The translations under genes were made by a program, and so were the position numbers. Shown in pieces: positions 45,569 through 58,143 of a DNA stretch of 64,000 nt (position 1 is its first letter; each line of letters opens with the position of its first letter). The stretch spans positions 682,001-746,000 of the forward strand of contig OY756150.1 of assembly GCA_963576785.1 (NCBI GenBank), in the 5' to 3' direction. The stretch comes from Chlorophyllum brunneum. Taxonomy: Eukaryota > Basidiomycota > Agaricomycetes > Agaricales > Agaricaceae. The notes under the pieces are model-generated. The model worked only from the letters and a program-made list of their open reading frames with translations. It was not told the DNA's origin and made no database searches.

Positions 45569-48500
45569 CTAACCCTTTTGCTCATACAAAGCCAACAATG
45601 CCGTTTTCGAAACTTCATACACACTCGAATCCCCCTTCGGCGATACTTCTACCATCGTCATACTTGAATCCGCGTTCGCGCGTAGCAGCACCGCTCGACC
45701 TTTCACCTCGTTCGGACCATCCATCGCTAGAGCCTCTTCTCCATTTCTTAACGCCTCAATCGCTTTGACATACTTCGCTGCCAGCGTCTCTTCTCCTGTC
45801 CCATCGTCGAGCAAAACTACAACCTCCTGAGCATACCCGCCTTGAGTTCGGTGTGCAGAACGGATGGAACCAGTTTTCGCCTCGAGGACACCATCCTTGT
45901 AGTTATCCAATTTGGTACCCTCAATTTTCACTTTGATGCGATTGAGGTAGTTGGAAACAATTGATTCGAACATCCAGTCCTCATCCAGCACTGAATAGTG
46001 GTAACCGGATGAGTATAATCTCGACATAACATGATAAGAAGAGGAACGCATACTGTATTCAGAAGGACTGGCACCAGTCGGGTAGGGAAAGCCGCCCGTA
46101 AAGGGCGTGGGCGCCGACGCGCCACCAGGCCAATAAGCAGGTGTACGAGCCGCTCCTGGACCAGGAGTATGCATTGGTGCTGGCGTAGGACCACTATTGA
46201 ACGCTGGTGTGGCTGCCGTTGCGGGTGTGGGTGCTGCGGCAGGCGTAGGTGCGCTCTGTTCAGGGTGGATTAGGTGCCAAATTCGATACACGGTAAAGAA
46301 AATCTCACCCAGGGCGTCGACTCAGCCGTCCAACCCGTGTTTCTCGGTGATGCCCAACCATCATTCGTACCCCACCCTGCATTAGTCCTTCCGGGTGTAG
46401 CACCACCCCATGATGAACCCCCAGGTGGAGCAGCATTCCTTCCAGGAGTCGCACCGCCCCAGTTGCTCGAGGTTCCTCCCCCACTTGCATAGGGGTTTGG
46501 TGTGCGGGAACTGGCATTCCATGCGGGTGTTTTCCCACCATCAGCGTAAGGATTTGGTGTTCGAGAGCTTGCATTCCAGGCAGGCGTTTTTCCTCCATCG
46601 GCGTAAGGGTTTGGGGTCCGTGATGAGACGTTCCATGCCGGTGTGCGACCTTCGTTGGACGCGTAAGGATTTGGCGTACGTCCGGTGTTGGCAAAAGGCG
46701 TGCGACCACCGGCAGCATTGCCACCGAATCCCCCTGAGTTGTTCGCGTAAGGGTTCGCGGTACGCCCTCCACCGGGGCCATACCCACCGCCACGTCCACC
46801 TCCAGGCTTATCGAGTGGTTCGAGTTTTCCATCTGGTCTAACAAAGTAAATTAGTATAGGAAGACTGGTAATGAGGGGTCAGGACGTACAATCGACGGTA
46901 AAGCTTCTCCTTGTCAATCATGATAAGTTTGTTCCCCGTCCGTAGTTCAACCCTCGCAATGTTCCCGTTCGTATCCTTAATAGTACCTACGTACCCCTTA
47001 TGCGCGCCCTTGACTACTGCAACCGTCGTCCCAATATGCCTGTCCTTGGGTCCGCGGCCCATGTTGCCCGAGCCCACCATACCACCAGTGGGCTGAATAA
47101 GCGCCGGGTTCATCTTTGAAAGGTCAGCACCAGGTTTAACGAGGCTGCCCTTTGGTGCCACGGAAACCAAGGATCGCGTTCGCGTCACGAAGACACCGCC
47201 ATTTTCGGTAATATCGCGGTTGTGAAGAAAGGCGTAGAATGATTGGTAGATGTGTAGAACGCGCCCTTTTCGCCCCTATCGCATGTGTTGAGAATTTGCT
47301 CTCAACGCGGATGTCAGAACTTACCTCTCCTTCTGCCTCCTTCATGTTGTCGTTCATGCGAATCTCGTGGCCATCGCGATCAGTAGCTACTGCCCGGTTC
47401 GAGTCCCGGCGCATGGAGATCTGGTGCGGTTGTACTAGGCGCACCTGCCCATTTTGGTCTAGCACACGGAAGGAATCACGCTCGGTCTTAAAGATGACAC
47501 CAACAGTTTGCGCACTGGAGTGCTACGTTTAGATATTGGTCACAAGGAAGGTAGAGGCATCACATACTCAAGCTGGACCAGGTCGTGTAGTTCGTAGTTT
47601 CCGACAACGTTTGTTCCTGAGCCTACTTCCGCGGCCTCGCGCAAATCTTTTGAGAATACAGAGACCTATTCCTCTTAACATCAAGAAAAGGAAACAGCTT
47701 GAGTACTCACCTCCTGCATAGACATATCCGACAAAAACGTCACAATGTTATCTGTAACCGAAACCACAAGACCCGTTTCATCCGCGTTTTGTCCAGTCAT
47801 AACCTTGACGTGGTCACCAGGTTTGAACCGCTTCCTCACGCTCCTCGCAGGAAGTTCAATCTTTTGCCCCTCAACATCCACACCGACAGCAGAAATGGTC
47901 ACCACGTCCTGATTAATTTCTTCCACCACACCGTGTAAGCCTGCTTGTTCACCTTCAAACACTTCCACATGATCACCAGGCTGCAACACAGACACAGCGG
48001 CTTTGCGAGAAGCTTCGGCAATGATCGACAAGTCCACTGGGTTCTCTCCTTCACCATCCTGCCGTCTGGTGAATTGCGTGATTTCGTCCAATGTCGGATT
48101 AACATCTTCCAAAATCAACGCACTGACTTTGAAGTCCTTTTCGATGAACCCGTCGCGGTACGTATCGTTCTGGAATACGTAGACGTCATTTCTCCGCGTA
48201 ACAGACTTTCGGCCGTACACCTTTGCAACTTCTTCATAGTTGAACAACCGTTGGGGTGGCCGCATGGACGCATTCGAGGCTGTCGTCTTTTTTCGCTTCT
48301 TCCCATCCAAAGCTGCATCATCTCTCGGGTTGAGATCAATACGAGGAATGAACTTCAATCCAACATCTTCGCCGTTATCCGTGATATCCATAACCTGGGC
48401 TAGATCCCCAGTGTACTTTCCACGACGGATACGAACCCAACTACCAGGTGTCACAGTTTGTTCCTGCTTTTTTATTTGCAGTAGGCTGGCCATTTCTTCA

Positions 48501-49438
48501 ATAGGGACGAGGTGGATACCACGACTGGGGTAGACGCCGACGAGCCCTGCACAAGCCTCGGAAACTTGTTTCGAGCTGCGGGCTTCCACATAGATCATGC
48601 CTGGAAGGGAGTCGCGTTGGAAGGCAGAAAAGATGTTAAGTGGTTTGGCAGAGAACTCGACATCGAGAGCTTTGCGCATTAGACTAAATACAATATCGCG
48701 TTCACGTCCGGGCTAGTAGAACGTCGGACAATGCTTCATCGTTGACTTATGCAAGAAGGCTCACCTTGACGCGGACTTGCCACAAGCTTGCATCTTGCAC
48801 CGAAGGCATGAGCAGCCGTTGCGGAATTTCGTTCATGTCTCCCGTATACCGAACTGCGGCACGATGAGCATATCGTCTACTCAGGTTCTTCGCAATCTCC
48901 TCTGGACTTTGTTCTTCCTCATTAAGCTGTCGCCTTGCATCCAATGAAGCATGATGTCCTCTCGCCACATCTTCATCCATATCTTCGGCCGTCTCAATAA
49001 AAGGATCTGAACGCCCCGAAAGTAGACCGTATGAGTACAACCCGACCAAGTGGCTTCTTGGAACATAACCACCCACCTGCGCCCATATCTTCATCCTCGT
49101 CATCATCTTCTTCGTCATCGCTGACCTCGGCCTCAATATCGAGGAAACGACTAGCCGCTGAGCGTCGATGACGATGCTACCAGTCATATTAACACCAATC
49201 AACACCCAAAGACATACACGGCGAAACCCACTTTGGCCTTCTTGCGTTTTCTCCCGGATTCTTCCTCCTCTTCCTCTTCATCCTCGTCGTCGTCGTCGTC
49301 TTCTTCTTCTTCTTCTTCATAACCCTTCGGCTTCAACTTGCTCTGTGGCCTGTCATAAGAGTCTCCTTCTACCTCCTCTTCCTCCTGTTGATGTGGCACA
49401 TCTTGGTCGTACGTATGGGTGTCCTCAACGTCGGACAT
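45569..49438 (-). CDS. SPT5: Transcription elongation factor Spt5
   Basis: The large subunit of DSIF (Spt4-Spt5), which closes the RNA polymerase clamp and controls pausing, elongation and RNA processing. Starts MSDVEDTHTYDQDVPHQQEE at 49438 with a long acidic N-terminus (D/E runs, 49250-49420). The NGN domain follows (SLWQVRVK, PGMIYVEARSSKQVSEACAG, YPSRGIHLVPIEEMASLLQI) and then several KOW modules (VTPGSWVRIRRGKYTGDLAQ, LQPGDHVEVFEGEQAGLHGV, FKPGDHVKVMTGQNADETG, IGTTVAVVKGAHKGYVGTIK). A C-terminal repeat region lies near 46450-46830. The final KOW-like part ends LLALYEQKG. Roughly 1,100 aa with several short introns. Start chosen because it matches the acidic family N-terminus; an in-frame upstream ATG exists. 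Confidence 0.97.
46450..46830 (-). repeat. Spt5 C-terminal repeat (CTR) coding repeats
   Basis: Inside SPT5, tandem degenerate repeats read SRTPNPYADGGKTPAWNAS and variants (GRTPNPYASNEGRTPAWN, GGKTPAWNASSRTPNPYAS, WGGATPGRNA). The Thr-Pro dipeptides are the expected sites for the Bur1/Cdk9 kinase. The two near-identical copies around 46500-46620 differ at a few synonymous or conservative positions, suggesting recent unequal exchange within the repeat. Confidence 0.8.
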
Positions 49439-49597
49439 GGTGGTGGTATTAGTGAGAGAAGGTAAAGGTATTATGTGTGTGTAGCTCAGTTGTTTCTTGT
49501 GCTTGACTTTGCAGGCGGGTCTCGTCACGTGGCTTGTGATTTACGTAAAGCTGATTCGAGCCCCCGACGCTTCCACTACATTTACAACAAAAGCTTT

Positions 49598-51240
49598 CTA
49601 AGTGTCCCCGTCAATTTCCGGCCAACCAAACTCTCCAACGTGTTCCCGTGTTGCACTTGACATTGAAGCCAGTGTTGACCACGATGGCTCATCCGTCCAG
49701 ATCTTGTTGAAACACTCATGTTAGCAAACGATCTGTCTAGGATTAACAGCCCTTACTTCATAGTCACTGGACCCTTTGCCTGGCTTCATAACCTACACGA
49801 ACCATTACTCTTTCCATGATCATAGACTTCCAAGGGAGACCCCCAGCTTACCTCCCAGTACATCCATGGAACGCCGGTCTACCTCAGTTAGCTTCCGGCA
49901 CGTTTCCAGTCCGGAAAAAAAAAACTCACTGCCATCAACAAGTCCGTGATTGACTGGATCTGACTTTGTTTACTTGACCCGGTTGCACCAAATTCCTCAT
50001 ACAACATCCGTTTTCCACTGGCCAAGGCCTGGGATTTCGCTGCGTCAACATGAGAGGCGACATAACTCGTGTCCAGGTTGTAGTCATGTAAAGCTATGAT
50101 CTGCAGGTTCTGGCAGCTGGAGAGCACACATTTAATTCTTCCATGGGCAGCCTCGATGATACGAATTGTTACTCGCCTCCAGAATTGACTTTGTAGAGAA
50201 GTGGGAAGATCGGTTCCCCCTCCAGTCGAAATCTGTATTCCAGTACTTCCAAGGACAGAACGAATGGTGTTCGCGCGATCGCACCACCAATTCGGAGCCA
50301 CCTGTTCCATGTGTCCCATACCTTCGTTCTGGACTTCAAATGCGAAGATTGCGTCTATCGAGGACGATGAGGACCAGCCCCGGACCTTTCCAATGGGCTT
50401 ACCAGAGAGTTGGTGCCACGGGATACCGAAATTCGGGGACTGGAAGTTCAAGATGTGCCTCAAACGGTTGTCAAACTATACAACGCTGATATAGCGAATT
50501 CTGATGGAGAGGGGGACCTTACGTCGGCTATGGCACCAGAGTTAGTGTAGAAGGTTGAAGAATCCGGTACTCCATCGACGCAGTTAGTAGTTGGAAGGTC
50601 GTACTTGGATACGTAGCCATCCTTGTCCCAACATCCAAGGGCATACCTGTTGTACGTGAGTCAAAACACAGCATTCGCGCTCTTGAAGCTCACCTATCAT
50701 GCATAGCAATGACGAGTTTGATGTCTGGGACAACTCTAAACCACCCGAAGCTCAAAGTATCCAAACGTACTCATACCTCTTGCATGTGCTTCTACCGCAA
50801 GCTGGTCGATCATGTGGAGGATAGTATCGTCGTACTGTCCCACTGTTTCCGATGAATCTTTGCATCCTGAATGATGAATAAACAACCTGCCTGCTACGGA
50901 TTCCAGATCAGGTGTGGCAACCGCGCTCGAGCCCTTAGCGCCCCCAGCAATCCTTGCAATGAAGATACGAAGAACTATATCCTGTAGGTGGAAACCATCG
51001 GGACAGTTGGATGGATCTCTCACGCTTCATGTCAGCAGCACTCATAGCATCGAGGACTGCAGCCCTGTCGGCTTGCTACAGCCACATGAATACAACTAAT
51101 CTTCGAGGTGATATTACCTGACTTACATTCAACGCCCATAAGAAATACGAGTTGGCACCGGCAAAGTCATTGGCCGCAACAAAGGGGATACAGAACGAGC
51201 ACAGAAGGGCAAGCAGATACGCCAATTTGAAAGAAGCCAT
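49598..51240 (-). CDS. Secreted GH5-like glycoside hydrolase
   Basis: A family-5-like (beta/alpha)8 hydrolase, probably a mannanase- or glucanase-type enzyme acting outside the cell. It begins MASFKLAYLLALLCSFCIPF at 51240, a clear signal peptide, then NDFAGANSYFLWALN. Further exons give DRAAVLDAMSAADMK, VLRIFIARI, LVIAMHDRYALGCWDKDGYV, HILNFQSPNFGIPWHQL, the acid/base AIFAFEVQNEG, the nucleophile MLYEEFGA, ATGVPWMYWE, PGKGSSDYEIWTDEPSW and EFGWPEIDGDT (stop 49598-49600). Both Glu positions expected of GH5 are present. About 400 aa, many short introns; no carbohydrate-binding module is visible. The exact substrate cannot be read from the sequence. Confidence 0.85.
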
Positions 51241-51710
51241 ATCTCTCGTTCATCCAAAATTTAGCAACACATTCTTATGTTTTATATGCTCGCATTTTCA
51301 AAGAGCCATGTGAAACATATATCCAGCTGATCACTCTACAACCAGGCGCGATGCTTCTTCAATTCTAGAATAAGCGCTTCTGTTCCCATGAAATAAATAT
51401 TCTCGCAGAGACGTTGAAACGGCCACATTATACTGAGGTCAACTGAATATTGACAACCATGATGCATGAGGCTCGGGATCAAAGGGAAGACCATGAGTCT
51501 CCTGACATGGTGATGGTGGAAAACATATCTGGCACTAATCCGGGTATGCTACGGCTCCTCAAGTTTCTACAAAAAAAATCTTATCACCATCCACCCACGA
51601 ACTTGGGCCGCTGTGTTCTGCTGCCGCCTCAGTTCGTGACCCAATATTATAAGATCAACGGTTCCCACGGTCTCGACCTTGAGCACATATCCCCATCATC
51701 TACTTAGACC

Positions 51711-52240
51711 ATGGCTTTCGTAGGGCCTGTAGCAGGTGCCCTCGTCGCAGGAGGTGTAAGTCCATCATCAAGTTACGGCCAAGGCCAACGCTAAGCTGCT
51801 ATTAAAACACAGGTCTACTACGGTTTCTCTAACCTCATCCAAACAAGGTATGTCTACTCCTACATTTCCTTCATACCTCTCTGACTCGGAACCAGAACTG
51901 ACCACATTCGCCGCGAGTACGCAATTCGTCTTACTCTTACCAATCCTCGGCTCTAACCTACGGTCCTACACAACTCGTCTCTTTACTTTCACTCTCGGGA
52001 CCACACCCCGATTTTAGCCTACACATCCTCAGCTCCCGGCTTACCGATTCTCCAACCCTAGTCAACGCACCACCACCTGCTGCGGCCCGCATCACCTCAC
52101 ATCCCTGGTCAACATACGCCGAATCGCGGTGGAACCAAGAAATCGCATACCTCTTCGCTGGATTCCGTGAATGGGATCGTCAAGCCTCGGAGTGGGGACG
52201 AAAGGTTCTATATGGTGAACGGACGAGTGACAAATCCTAG
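51711..52240 (+). CDS. MIC12: MICOS subunit Mic12
   Basis: A small inner-membrane subunit of the mitochondrial contact site and cristae organising system, linking the Mic10 and Mic60 parts at cristae junctions. Exons 51711-51755, 51813-51847, 51896-51916 and 52018-52240 give 107 aa. The N-terminal membrane helix is MAFVGPVAGALVAGGVYYGF, then SNLIQTRTDHIRRDLHILSS, and near the C-terminus AARITSHPWSTYAESRWNQE and IAYLFAGFREWDRQASEW, the fungal Mic12 (Aim5) pattern. The third exon is only 21 nt. The gene is convergent with BRO1 (192 nt between stops), and another MICOS gene, MIC10, lies beyond BRO1. Confidence 0.82.
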
Positions 52241-52432
52241 GAGTGAAAAGGTCGAAGATAGCATCCCAGTTGTAGAGCAGAGGAAGCTTCCCAATAGATG
52301 ACGGTCCAATCTCTTAATTCTGGATGAAGAGCATTGCACTACATGCTCGGAGAACATTCTAATACCATACATATACTGAATAATCCAACAAAGTATACAT
52401 GCAGTCCGTATCTATTACACTAACAGTCCCGG

Positions 52433-55400
52433 TTACTGGCCATACCCATATCCACCATACCCCTGTTGATACCCTCCATACCCGCCCTGAGGCTGCGACC
52501 CGTGTTGAGGCTGCTGGTACTGTTGCTGGTGGGGTGGAGGAGCCGAAGTATATCCACCGTACTGTGGTTGCTGTTGTTGATTATGCTGCTGGGGTGGGGG
52601 CGGTGGAGGCGCACTAGGCGTCCCATACGACTGCTGTTGCGAATATGTATTATACCCATAATTCTGTTGCGGCTGCTGTTGTTGAGGAGGCGGTGGAGGG
52701 GGGAAAGCCAACGGTGCTTGTCCAGGGGCCTGTGTAGGCGCATTAAACCCTTGCGACCCTAGCAATGTCAGACTCGCATATGGATCACTCTGCGGCGCTT
52801 TGTTATCCGAAGCCAAAGACGACTGGACAGGCTTTGGTGGTGGGGGTGGCAAAAACGAAGAGGATGGTGGTTGAGTTGGAGGGGAAGAATATGTATTACT
52901 TCCATAAGGACGAGATGTTGGTGGGGGTGGGAAGGAGTAGTTTTGCTGCTGCTGCTGCTGCTGTTGAGGTGGTGGAGGAGTGGCGTTGTAACCCTGAGGC
53001 GGGGCCTGCTGATACTGTGACTGATAACCCGAGTACTGTTGCTGCTGTTGCGGGTGAGGTGCAGGAGACAATTGCGTAGGTGGCGGAGGTGGAGGCTGAT
53101 AGTGTTGCTGAGGTGGTTGTTGAGGTGCGGGGGAAAACTGATGCCTCTGCTGAGGCGAGGCTGTATACTGATGATAAGAATCCTGTCTCTGAGGCGGAGG
53201 TGGGTGCCACGACGGAGTCGCTTGCTGGGATGACGAAGGAGAATCACGTAGACTCATCCCAGCAAGCGCAGAATCCAAATTAGATTTTGCCGGTGGTGGA
53301 GGGGGCTTTGGAGGAGCTGAGGGAGGAGCTGAGGAAAGAGAAGAAGCGGAAATGCTGAGCCTTTTCTCAGTCTCAAGCTTCGCAGCTAGTGCTTCGCGTT
53401 CTGCTGTTCGTCGAGTGGTGTATGTGCGAACGTGAGCTTGAAGTTCTCTTGCCAACTGGGAGAGCTCTGTGTAAAATTGGAGGCCCTTTCTGGAACGGAA
53501 TTCAGTGCCTCAGTTGAGAGTGAAAGATGCGGAACATACGCAATACCGTCTCGGACCTCCATATACCCATCTCTTGCTCTTGAAAACCGCCTGGTGGTGT
53601 CTTTCTTCTTCTTCTCCCTCTCCTCCCATTTCCTCGCACCGGGACCCCTTCCAGCAAGGTCCTTGAGTCCCTTCCAAAGCGTGGACACCTCTTGAAGTAC
53701 AGCCTCTTGCGCGTGACCAGTAGAGGTTAACCGCTGCTGATAGGGTCTAAACTTCTCAAGCTCTGTTGCGAACAACGTAGGTTCAACACCCGAGTTGCGA
53801 CGGTTTAGCAGGAGTAGATGCGAGACGTCATCAGTTTGGATCTAATATTCCCAACAATGTCAGAATAGAACTCATCGTCGCCTGCAGTCGAAACGCACCT
53901 TATCCTTTAAATCTTTAAGCACTTCATTTCTCTCCTTCGCAATCTTACGCAACTTTGTCAACCTCTCCTCAATTTCATCCACGAAACCCCTGATCTTTTT
54001 CCTCTCCCGCACATCCTCCTGTTCTGAACTAACATCCAAGTCCAGCAAATGGTCACCACCTGCTCCACCGCGTTCTCTGAAAACGTTTTCCACTTCCGGA
54101 CTCAACAACAACTGGATATCTCTCCCAACCGTATCCCATAGTGTCTGAACCTGACGATCCGATGCTGCAGCCGCCTCCAAAGCAGACAAATGACCTTTCA
54201 GGTCCTGTCGCATCGACCTTGTCAGAGTCGCACTGGGATCCTGTGTCCACAGATGGTCGTATTTGACTCGCATCATCTCGCATTCCCTCGATTCAACATC
54301 CAAATCCCTCGACACACCATCCAATTCCTTATTCACGTTCTCCTTCGCCTTGCTCAGCTCAGCCAACAGACCCTGCACAGGCTCACGCTCCTCCACAAGT
54401 CCAATATCCTCTTTCCACCTCCTAACATCCAGAGGTACCTCCTCCCCTTCCCCCACTTCCCCTTCAGCCATAGCCTTGAACCGGGTAAGGCCCTCGCGAA
54501 TGCCCATCCCATCGACAACACTCCTCGCCTCTCCCTCGGCAGCATCAGCCTTCTCAACCTCTGCTCTCACAAGTTTCGCCTTTTCTTCCGAATACACACT
54601 TGCACTCTCATGAACACTCAAAGGGATCAACTTCAAGAAGAAATCTTGTCCTATCGTCTTCTGAACCTCGGCCGCGGCATATACGTCATGTATATGAATC
54701 GGCGTCACGACGGCGGTCTTTTCAACATTCGGGAGTGCTTCGGGCGAAGGCAAGATGGCATTGTATATGAGATCATTCTCGCGAGTTGCTTCAGCTTTTT
54801 TCTCGGTACAGATGGCGTAGTGTGCTTTCGTACGTTCATAGATGGATGTTCCGGCGTCGGAAGGAAGGTTGGGGGACATAGTTGAGAGAAACATCGAGCT
54901 AAAGGATTGGGCAGACTTGGAGGCTTCCTTGGCGAGCGATTCGGAGAGGGTGAAGCGGACAAGGGCATCTCCGTGTTTGTCTGCTGCATCGTCCACGAGA
55001 CCGCGGTAGTACTGAGCGAGGGACTGGAAGTGTTTGCTCTTGATCTGAAGGGTTGAGATTAGGGTCGGTGTAAGGAGAAGAAGGGGTGTGACGTACCTGA
55101 ACTATCGTAACCCAATTACGATCAAAGATTCCCTTGCCCATGAACTCCTTCACGTCCTCCGTCAACGTCGTATACAGGTATGCAGCCTGCGCAGCAATCT
55201 TCGACATCAGCGCATTCCCCTTCTTCTCATCCGTGCATTTCTCGAAAAACACCTCTGTCGCCTGTGCCAGGATGATGTCAACTAAAAACTTGACAACGTC
55301 CCGACTCAGATCTGTCGAAGGAGCATGGAGGAAATTCTCGTTGATATAATTGAGCATTCCAGTCGAAGTCCGGAAGTAGTAAAAGGCTCTCTTGACTCCT

Positions 55401-55854
55401 TCGGGGTCTGACCGAGATTGCGCAGCAGCTATCGCGCTGTGCGTGGCTGCAATTTGGAATAGGACGGAAGCCTTCTCGTACGCAATAGAAGTCTGAGTAA
55501 TGAGTTTGTTCGTGAAAGCGTCACGCCACGGAAAGTTGACGCGGATCTCTGGGAAACGGAGTTCGAGGAGTTCGAGTTGGCCAAAGTATTTGTACAGGAG
55601 GTCTCTTGCTGTTCAGGGAATGAAGCGTCAATGGTATCGAACGTGATGCGAGGACTATGAAGCGCACCAGTAAAGTCGCTGCCGGCACCCTTGACTGCAT
55701 CCTGACGACACCTCTGGAGGGCTGTACACTCTGCAGAGTAATTGTCCGGGTTCTCGCCATACGACTGGGCAATGATGTTCCTAATCGGACCAGTCCAGTC
55801 AACGTCGTCTGTGGACTTCTTTGGTATGGATATCATGGGCGACTGGTGCGCCAT
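52433..55854 (-). CDS. BRO1: BRO1/ALIX-family endosomal sorting protein
   Basis: An ESCRT-associated adaptor (yeast Bro1/Vps31) which binds Snf7 and recruits deubiquitination on endosomes; the paralogue Rim20/PalA acts in pH signalling. Starts [20 protein letters not shown] at 55854. The BRO1 domain includes [102 protein letters not shown]-shaped coiled-coil domain follows ([60 protein letters not shown]). The C-terminus is a long Pro/Gln/Tyr-rich region (52433-53330) with PPPPP runs and ending [10 protein letters not shown]. Close to 1,000 aa. The length of the PQ-rich tail favours Bro1 over Rim20. Confidence 0.92.
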
Positions 55855-56020
55855 CGTGGAAGGGAAGATGATGGTGGTGGGAGGGTCGCTGGTGGGGATG
55901 ATGGAACTGTGCACTGCGATCAAGACTGTTTGGACGAGGGGCTGGTGGCAAACAGAGTACCTCGGGCATGTCCGTGTTCGGCTTTCCGTCGTGTTCATCG
56001 TCGTTCACCCCTGCTACATC
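55855..56020. promoter_or_regulatory. Short bidirectional promoter, BRO1 / MIC10
   Basis: Only 166 nt separate the divergent start codons of BRO1 and MIC10, so both core promoters and 5' UTRs must fit here. No TATA box is evident; co-regulation is an inference. Confidence 0.5.
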
Positions 56021-56522
56021 ATGTCCAAGCCTTCGTCGAGTGAAGATATTCTTGGCCAGAAGGTATGTATGACACTGTTTTGCGGAGGAAAACTTGCTGA
56101 TTTCTGTGCAGTATGACCGCTGCCGTATGTTTTGACCATTCATGTTTCTCATGGAACTCTCGTCTGACTGCTGTGGGACATGTAGTGGCGGACCTTCTCG
56201 TCAAATCGTGCGTAGCAAATTTCTCAGGTTTCTCACACGACTTATAAACATCGTCACAGTGGTGTTGGCTTCAGCGTAGGAGTTGTCGCCTCCGTGATTT
56301 TCTTCCGTAGTATGTCATTACGCGAGCTTCAGCTCCACGGCCCCTGGAATGCACTCTAACAACATCGCAGGACGAACATGGCCTATTTCCCTCTCTACCG
56401 GTTTCGGCGCTGGCGCAGCATACGCAGACTGCGATCGTTCCTTCAACCCCGCTCGTATCCCGGGCACTCGCATTCTCTCGGAATCCGAAGCTGCATCTCT
56501 AGCAGCCAACAAATCAAATTAG
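56021..56522 (+). CDS. MIC10: MICOS subunit Mic10
   Basis: The membrane-bending core subunit of MICOS, forming cristae junctions. Five exons (56021-56062, 56112-56124, 56186-56207, 56260-56306, 56371-56522) give 91 aa. It reads MSKPSSSEDILGQKYDRCLA, DLLVKSGVGFSVGVVASVIF, FRRRTWPISLSTGFGAGAAY, ADCDRSFN, the family's two short helices joined by a basic loop, with glycine motifs GVGFSVGVV and GFGAGAAYADC needed for oligomerisation. Length matches fungal Mic10. Exons of 13 and 22 nt show the extreme fragmentation common in this genome. It lies 3.8 kb from MIC12. Confidence 0.94.
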
Positions 56523-57026
56523 ATAGCGGACGTAATGGAGGAGGCGCATTCTTGTGCAGGGCAGTATTCCGTTCGTATTTTACTTTATCCATGGCAATAG
56601 ATTTCCTTCCCTCTTTCGGAGTGGTTGGGTGTGAAGGCCCTAATTCCCGGACGAGTTTGCTTGAACCTCCGCTTGTGGTTTGGGAGTCAGCCCAAGTTCT
56701 GGTTTGGAGTTGTCATCTCCGAATTTGCGTTGTTCTTGCCCCAAGACCAGACGCTTGTAGAGAACGTCTATATTCAAACTAAGCACCCAGTCTCCGAGAC
56801 AAAAAGGATTCTACTCACACCCGGAGCCGACCATGAGTGGTAGCGACCATATAATGGTCCGTATTCGTTGAGCCTGAGGGTGAAGAGGCTGCTTTGCCAT
56901 GGCTCTGGGCAAGTTGTGTAAACATCCAAGTCCATGTTGAGGACCGCCTTGATCGGACTTCCAAATTGAGAGCTCAGCAAAAGTGTATGTGCGAAGCGAA
57001 AGCGAAATTATACAATTGCTAACTAG
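56523..57026. other. Intergenic, convergent, MIC10 / Yip1-family gene
   Basis: 504 nt between converging stops. Plus-strand frames 56378-56782 and 56625-56843 are out of frame with MIC10 and have no recognisable content. Nothing else is seen. Confidence 0.4.
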
Positions 57027-58143
57027 TTATGTAGTCGTCGTCGAGTTGCCTGAACCAGGTATATCTCCTCCGGGGAGCGGTACGTCTGCTCCGATTTTCT
57101 CCACCGCGTAGTAACTGAAAAATAGAACCTTGAAGGTAAGAGCAAGCCCGAAATGGAGGGCGGCGAGTACGATGATGAGAAGACGCGTTGCCTTGGCTTC
57201 GGCCTGTTGATATTAAGTTAGGTGGGCCAACAAGGAACAAGGAGCATCCGACGTACGGAAGCAAGGACCGGGTAGATGTTGGACCCGAGGAACCAGCCCG
57301 ATAGACCAAATGCAATCCCTACCAACACCCACCGAAGTATGGGTACAGGAACGACACAGAGAATCTAGATGAAGATGAAGAGATGAGACTGCAGCAGTGA
57401 CAATGAGACGCACGGAAACTGGTATCCAGACAAACTGGGCATATCCCCATATTGCCATAGCCTCGACGATACTCCATTCCCCTACTCCAAGATACCGCAG
57501 TGCAAGCCATAGCAGGACTGGCAAAGCAAGCCCGTACGCATAGACGATGGACACGGCGACGCTTAGCAGACGGAAGTCATAATCGTATTCAGAGCCATCT
57601 GTTGAGAGATACGCGGATATCGAGGCAGCGAGAGAGGAGGATAGGAAGAGAGTGAAGATGAGGGTTGTCAAGGTCCAGAAGGGGCCGTAGAGGTCTGGTG
57701 GGTTGAGGTGTGTGGATATGTATGTGCGGGCTTCAGTAGGGATGAGGGTTGTGTAACATCGTTTGAGGACAGCCCGTGTATCAACGTCGAAATACTGTTG
57801 ATAGTAGTCGACGGTCCAGAATCCGCCACCCCCTTTGGCCTGGGTAGGCTGGTCGCGTATGTATCCTGTATCGGATTGATGGAGATGAGAAAATGAAACC
57901 GTGGGACGGAGGACATGGATACCTCTGTCAGTATTTCCTACGCCGGTCGTGTTGGACTGGTCATTGGAGGGAAGGAATGCTGCGCGGGTGTGGATGAGTA
58001 GGGGAGTGTTGGAAGTGAAAGCCAAACACACATTTGAACTGGAGTCCTTCAGGACCTTCTTCTAGACGCTATGGAGTGTGAGCCTGGGCCATAAGACGGA
58101 AGGACAAACTCACCTCGTCGGCTTCGACTTGGACATAGGCCAT
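57027..58143 (-). CDS. Yip1-domain Golgi membrane protein (Yip5/YIPF type)
   Basis: A five-helix Yip1-family protein that binds Rab GTPases and works in ER-Golgi or Golgi-endosome transport. Starts MAYVQVEADE at 58143 with ERLEEGPEGLQFKSF, then GYIRDQPTQAKGGGGFWTVD, YYQQYFDVDTRAVLKRCYTT, and membrane helices FWTLTTLIFTLFLSSSLAAS, LLSVAVSIVYAYGLALPVLL, WGYAQFVWIPVS, LRWVLVGIAFGLSGWFLGSN, LLIIVLAALHFGLALTFKVL. It ends PGGDIPGSGNSTTTT. The FWTVDYYQ.YFDVDT motif before the first helix marks the Yip5/YIPF1-2 group. About 270 aa; several short introns. An in-frame upstream ATG at 58260 was not used because relatives begin at MAYV. Confidence 0.85.

Noticed and set aside
47385..47425. A tRNA B-box-like sequence (GGTTCGAGTCCCGG)
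   Set aside because: It lies inside the conserved Spt5 coding sequence RRDSNRAVATDRDGHE, and no acceptor stem or A-box is found upstream.
54190..54885. 231-codon plus-strand frame
   Set aside because: Antisense shadow of the BRO1 V-domain exon, which has a continuous coiled-coil reading on the minus strand.
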